From NCBI RefSeq assembly GCF_900129855.1, contig NZ_LT670819.1:7936001-8000000 (forward strand): a stretch of 64,000 nt of DNA. The letters run 5' to 3'. Shown piece after piece: positions 61,122-64,000 of the stretch (the stretch's first letter is position 1; the number at the start of each line of letters is the position of its first letter). A model generated the notes under the pieces. It worked only from the letters and a program-made list of their open reading frames with translations, was not told where the DNA came from and searched no databases. This stretch comes from Streptomyces sp. 3214.6 (GTDB taxonomy: Bacteria; Actinomycetota; Actinomycetes; Streptomycetales; Streptomycetaceae). The position numbers and the translations under genes are program-made.

Positions 61122-61559
61122 ATGAACGACACCCTGCCCCTCGCCGAGGGCTACGAGATGTCCACCGACCCCGCCCGCATCGACGCCGGACGCGTGCACC
61201 GCTGGCTGTCCACGGACGCGTACTGGGCGATCGGACGCGAGCGGGCGAAGCAGGACCGGGCGATCGCCGGTTCGCTGAACTTCGGCGTCTACGACACCTC
61301 GTCGGGGGAGCAGGTCGCCTATGCGCGGGTCGTCACGGACCTCACGACCTTCGCATGGCTGTGCGACGTGTACGTGGACCCGGCGGCCCGCGGCAAGGGC
61401 CTCGGCACCGCCCTCGTCGCCGCCGTACGCGACCACCTGCGGCCGCACGGGCTGCGCCGCATACTGCTGGCCACGCACGACGCGCACGGGGTGTACGAAC
61501 AGGTCGGCTTCGCGGCGCTGGAGAAGCCCGACCAATGGATGGCGCTCGTTTTCCAGTGA
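61122..61559 (+). CDS. GNAT acetyltransferase
   Basis: 145 residues from ATG 61122 (GAGGA ahead); ATG 61158 is possible. GNAT domain with 'YARVVTDLTTFAWLCDVYVDPAARGKGLGTALV' (acetyl-CoA loop) and 'ILLATHDAHGVYEQVGF'. Substrate unknown. It starts 18 bp after the MocR gene and may be co-transcribed. Confidence 0.88.
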   Translation: MNDTLPLAEGYEMSTDPARIDAGRVHRWLSTDAYWAIGRERAKQDRAIAGSLNFGVYDTSSGEQVAYARVVTDLTTFAWLCDVYVDPAARGKGLGTALVAAVRDHLRPHGLRRILLATHDAHGVYEQVGFAALEKPDQWMALVFQ

Positions 61560-61653
61560 CTTGTCCGACCCGGCCTGACTCACCGGTAAGAATTCCCGAA
61601 CCCATCGGCCGACACCCCTTGACCTGCGCACTTGTGCGGCTCACCATCACCGC

Positions 61654-62247
61654 ATGCCACTTCGGGTCACGTTCGTCGCCGCCGCTCGCAGCTCCTCGCT
61701 GCTCGCGGAACGCTTCGAGGACGACCAGCCGCTGGACCAGGCGGGCTGGGACGAGGTCCAGCGGGTGGTCCCCGACCTCCTGCCCCTCGCCGCCGCCGAG
61801 CTGCGCTACTGCTCGCCCACCCCGCGCAGCCGCACCACCGGCGACGCCCTCGGCTACGCCCCACTCGTGCAACTCGCCCTGCGGGACTGCGCCATGGGCC
61901 GCTGGCGGGGGCTCACCCTGGGCGAGGCGATGGCCCGTGAGCCGGCGGCCGTGGACGCCTGGCTGGCCGACCCGCTGGCCACCCCGCACGGCGGCGAGTC
62001 CCTGCTGGACTTCATCACCCGGGTGGGCGACTGGCTCGACACCCGCCCGCTCGGGGACGGCGACCGGATCGTGGCGGTCGCCGAGCCCGGCGTGATCCGG
62101 GCCGCGGTGGTGTACGCGCTCAAGGCGCCTCCGTCGACGTACTGGAACATCGACGTGCGCCCCCTGTCGACGACCACGGTCACCGGCCGGGGCGGTCGCT
62201 GGAACCTGCGGCTCGAAGGGGCCTCGGTTCAGCCCACCCGCATGTAG
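61654..62247 (+). CDS. Histidine-phosphatase-fold protein lacking both catalytic histidines
   Basis: 197 residues from ATG 61654. Looks like the phosphoglycerate-mutase/histidine-phosphatase branch: 'RVTFVAAARSSSLLAERFEDDQPLDQAGWDEV', 'RYCSPTPRSRTTGDALG', 'RWRGLTLGEAMA', 'HGGESLLDFITRVGDWLD', 'VAEPGVIRAAVVYAL'. The usual RHGE is replaced by 'AARSS', and the second His (SHGGVIR) by Glu in 'AEPGVIR'. So it should not form a phospho-histidine and may be a binding or regulatory protein. The 3' end overlaps the convergent gene by 19 bp. Confidence 0.82.
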   Translation: MPLRVTFVAAARSSSLLAERFEDDQPLDQAGWDEVQRVVPDLLPLAAAELRYCSPTPRSRTTGDALGYAPLVQLALRDCAMGRWRGLTLGEAMAREPAAVDAWLADPLATPHGGESLLDFITRVGDWLDTRPLGDGDRIVAVAEPGVIRAAVVYALKAPPSTYWNIDVRPLSTTTVTGRGGRWNLRLEGASVQPTRM

Positions 62248-62687
62248 TCGGTGATGAGCAGCAGGTCCTTGGCCGGTCCGGTCACCCGCCAGAGCGTCCG
62301 CCAGTGGTCCAGGCCCAGGACAGTGAACTCGCCCCGGTAGAGGTCCGCGGAGCAGGGGTGGTCGGCGAGGTGCCGGCCGCTGGTCAGGTCCAGGCCGTGG
62401 AAGGGACGGCCGTCGGCGAACCGCACGTCGGCCGTGCCGGGCGTCGGCCCCGGCAGGAAGCGCAGGGTGCGCTGCGCGGGCCGGGCGACGCCGAGCCACA
62501 CGAACGTGCCGGACTCCTCGTGCAGCAGAGCGTCGTGCCCCGGGCCGCCCTCCTCCAGCGCGCTGAACACGGTGATCCCGTCGAAGCGGCCCTCGTCGCC
62601 GCTCGCCCGGTCTCGTGCCGACCGCCGCACCCGCCAGCTCCCCGCGAGGTACGCCAGTACGTCCGGAACCGGCCGGAACTCGCTCAT
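62229..62687 (-). CDS. DUF6314 protein
   Basis: 152 residues from ATG 62687. Compact domain beginning 'VLAYLAGSWRVRRSARDRASGDEGRFDGITVF' and ending 'DHWRTLWRVTGPAKDLLLITDYMRV', the pattern of the DUF6314 family, likely a lipocalin-like beta barrel. Function unknown. An upstream extension exists but lacks a ribosome site. Confidence 0.8.
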   Translation of the reverse strand: MSEFRPVPDVLAYLAGSWRVRRSARDRASGDEGRFDGITVFSALEEGGPGHDALLHEESGTFVWLGVARPAQRTLRFLPGPTPGTADVRFADGRPFHGLDLTSGRHLADHPCSADLYRGEFTVLGLDHWRTLWRVTGPAKDLLLITDYMRVG

Positions 62688-62835
62688 CTCCCGTCGTCCT
62701 CCGTCACATCCGTTGCTGCACGCCCCATTGACGCGTCTCGGACCCCTCCCTATCTTGCCGTTCGAAGTGCTGATCATCGTCCGACATCTCGAACAACTGA
62801 CATACAACGCGCACCACTGAGCCGCGGAGTCATCC

Positions 62836-64000
62836 ATGTCACGCAGCACCACCCGCACCCGCTGGAGAATCGGTCTCACCTCGACCGCGCTTCTGACGGC
62901 CACCGCCCTCGTCCCCGCCCCCGCGCACGCCGAGGCCGTGACCGACTACGCCATCACCGTCGACCCCACCGCCAAGGGCGCGAAGATCGACGACACGATG
63001 TACGGCGTCTTCTTCGAGGACATCAACCGGGCGGCCGACGGCGGCCTCTACGCCGAGCTCGTGCAGAACCGATCCTTCGAGTACTCCACCGTCGACAACC
63101 GGTCATACACCCCGCTGACCTCCTGGACGGTCGACGGCACCGCACAGGTCCTGAACGACTCGGGCCGCCTCAACGAGCGCAACCGCAACTACCTCTCCCT
63201 GGGCGCCGGTTCATCCGTGACCAACGCCGGCTACAACACCGGTGTCCGGGTCGAGCAGGGCAAGACGTACGACTTCTCGGTGTGGGCCCGCGCCGAGAGC
63301 GGCACCACCCTGACGGTGTCGTTGCAGGACGCCGACGGCACCCTGGCCACCGCCCGCAAGGTGGCCGTGAAGGCCGGCGGCTGGGCGCGGTACAAGGCCG
63401 TCTTCACCGCTACCCGGACCAGCAGCAACGGCCGGCTGGGCGTGGCCTCCTCGGCGGCGACTGCCCTGGACATGGTGTCCCTGTTCCCCCGTGACACCTA
63501 CCGGGGCGAGCCCAACGGCCTGCGCAAGGACCTCGCCCAGAAGGTCGCCGCCCTGCACCCGGGCTTCGTGCGCTTCCCCGGCGGCTGCCTGGTCAACACC
63601 GGCTCCATGCAGGACTACAGCGAGGCCTCCGGCTACCAGCGCGCCCGCTCCTACCAGTGGAAGGACACCATCGGACCCGTAGAGCAGCGCGCCACCAACT
63701 CCAACTTCTGGGGCTACAACCAGAGTTACGGCCTCGGCTACTACGAGTACTTCCGCTTCGCCGAGGACATCGGCGCGATGCCACTGCCCGTGGTCCCCGC
63801 CCTGGTGACCGGCTGCGGCCAGAACAAGGCCGTGGTCGACGACGCGCTGCTCCAGCGCCACATCCAGGACACCCTCGATCTCATCGAGTTCGCCAACGGC
63901 CCGGTCACCTCGACCTGGGGCAAGAAGCGCGCGCAGATGGGTCACCCCAAGCCCTTCCACCTCACCCACCTCGAGGTCGGCAACGAGGAGAACCTCCCGA
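62836..64000 (+). CDS. Secreted GH51 alpha-L-arabinofuranosidase, partial
   Basis: 388 residues in the window; the gene runs off the right edge. Signal peptide residues 1-32 ending 'APAHA'. Next a GH51 N-terminal strand region 'DDTMYGVFFEDINRAADGGLYAELVQNRSFEY', a CBM4/9-like jelly roll inserted at about 92-220 ('NTGVRVEQGKTYDFSVWARAES'), and the barrel 'FVRFPGGCLVNTG' up to the acid/base Glu384 in 'LEVGNEEN' close to the edge. Releases arabinose from plant arabinoxylan or arabinan outside the cell. The start follows a 148-bp gap downstream of nothing co-directional. Confidence 0.9.
   Translation, partial: MSRSTTRTRWRIGLTSTALLTATALVPAPAHAEAVTDYAITVDPTAKGAKIDDTMYGVFFEDINRAADGGLYAELVQNRSFEYSTVDNRSYTPLTSWTVDGTAQVLNDSGRLNERNRNYLSLGAGSSVTNAGYNTGVRVEQGKTYDFSVWARAESGTTLTVSLQDADGTLATARKVAVKAGGWARYKAVFTATRTSSNGRLGVASSAATALDMVSLFPRDTYRGEPNGLRKDLAQKVAALHPGFVRFPGGCLVNTGSMQDYSEASGYQRARSYQWKDTIGPVEQRATNSNFWGYNQSYGLGYYEYFRFAEDIGAMPLPVVPALVTGCGQNKAVVDDALLQRHIQDTLDLIEFANGPVTSTWGKKRAQMGHPKPFHLTHLEVGNEENLP

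Overview
This window is chromosomal DNA from a Streptomyces (or a very close actinomycete). The evidence is very high GC, GTG/TTG starts with ATGA/GTGA overlaps, a conservon, rare TTA codons confined to a few genes, and family-typical intergenic repeats. The gene order tatA-tatC-helicase, rarABCDE, opuA, glnA4-like cluster, infC-rpmI-rplT, pheST matches, from memory and unchecked, the SCO1590-SCO1635 part of the S. coelicolor core. No rRNA, tRNA, CRISPR, phage or insertion sequence was found.

Layout. 1-2.4 kb: the end of a WYL regulator (pafC-like), a zinc ribbon protein, a small membrane protein, tatA and tatC, closed by a strong terminator. 2.4-5.7 kb: a secreted cystine protein with the tendamistat cysteine pattern, and a Ski2-like helicase. 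5.7-13.1 kb: a minus-strand operon for nitrogen recovery from guanidine or urea (two carboxyguanidine-deiminase-type proteins, a biotin carboxylase, allophanate hydrolase) with a divergent TetR gene. An almost identical palindrome lies before the APC permease at 19.7-21.2 kb, tying the transporter to the operon across the intervening genes. 13.4-18 kb: the conservon rarA-E, ending in a P450 without the ExxR motif. 18-26 kb: pseudouridine synthase, acetyltransferase, permease, PadR plus ABC exporter, siderophore-interacting protein behind an iron box, and a 5'-3' exonuclease.

26-33 kb: glycine betaine/proline importer with a permease-binding protein fusion, an XRE-cupin regulator, a metal-receptor-like protein, a TDT transporter and a LysR regulator. 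33-39.5 kb: gamma-glutamylation pathway for ethanolamine or amines (PuuD-like hydrolase, GntR, glutamine-synthetase-like ligase, aldehyde dehydrogenase, SDR); a 23-bp element recurs in two promoter regions of this cluster. 39.8-45.4 kb: a proline-rich membrane protein coupled to a mycosin-like protease, a class A beta-lactamase-like protein, SseB-like and DUF1844 proteins.

45.5-53.4 kb: translation block infC-rpmI-rplT behind a structured leader with a T6 terminator, an SpoU methyltransferase, an orphan histidine kinase with a TTA codon, and pheST. 53.6-64 kb: TPR regulator (TTA codon), NUDIX hydrolase, small coiled-coil membrane protein (TTA codon), 3-hydroxybutyryl-CoA dehydrogenase, Tat-exported GHL10 protein, DUF1918 protein, an EamA/MocR divergent pair sharing one CATG for both start codons, GNAT, a phosphatase-fold protein without its catalytic histidines, a DUF6314 protein, and the start of a secreted GH51 arabinofuranosidase.

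The most interesting points are the shared TetR palindromes of the guanidine/urea system, the repeated element of the amine cluster, the infC leader and its non-canonical ATC start, the head-to-head leaderless gene pair, and TTA codons in four genes.
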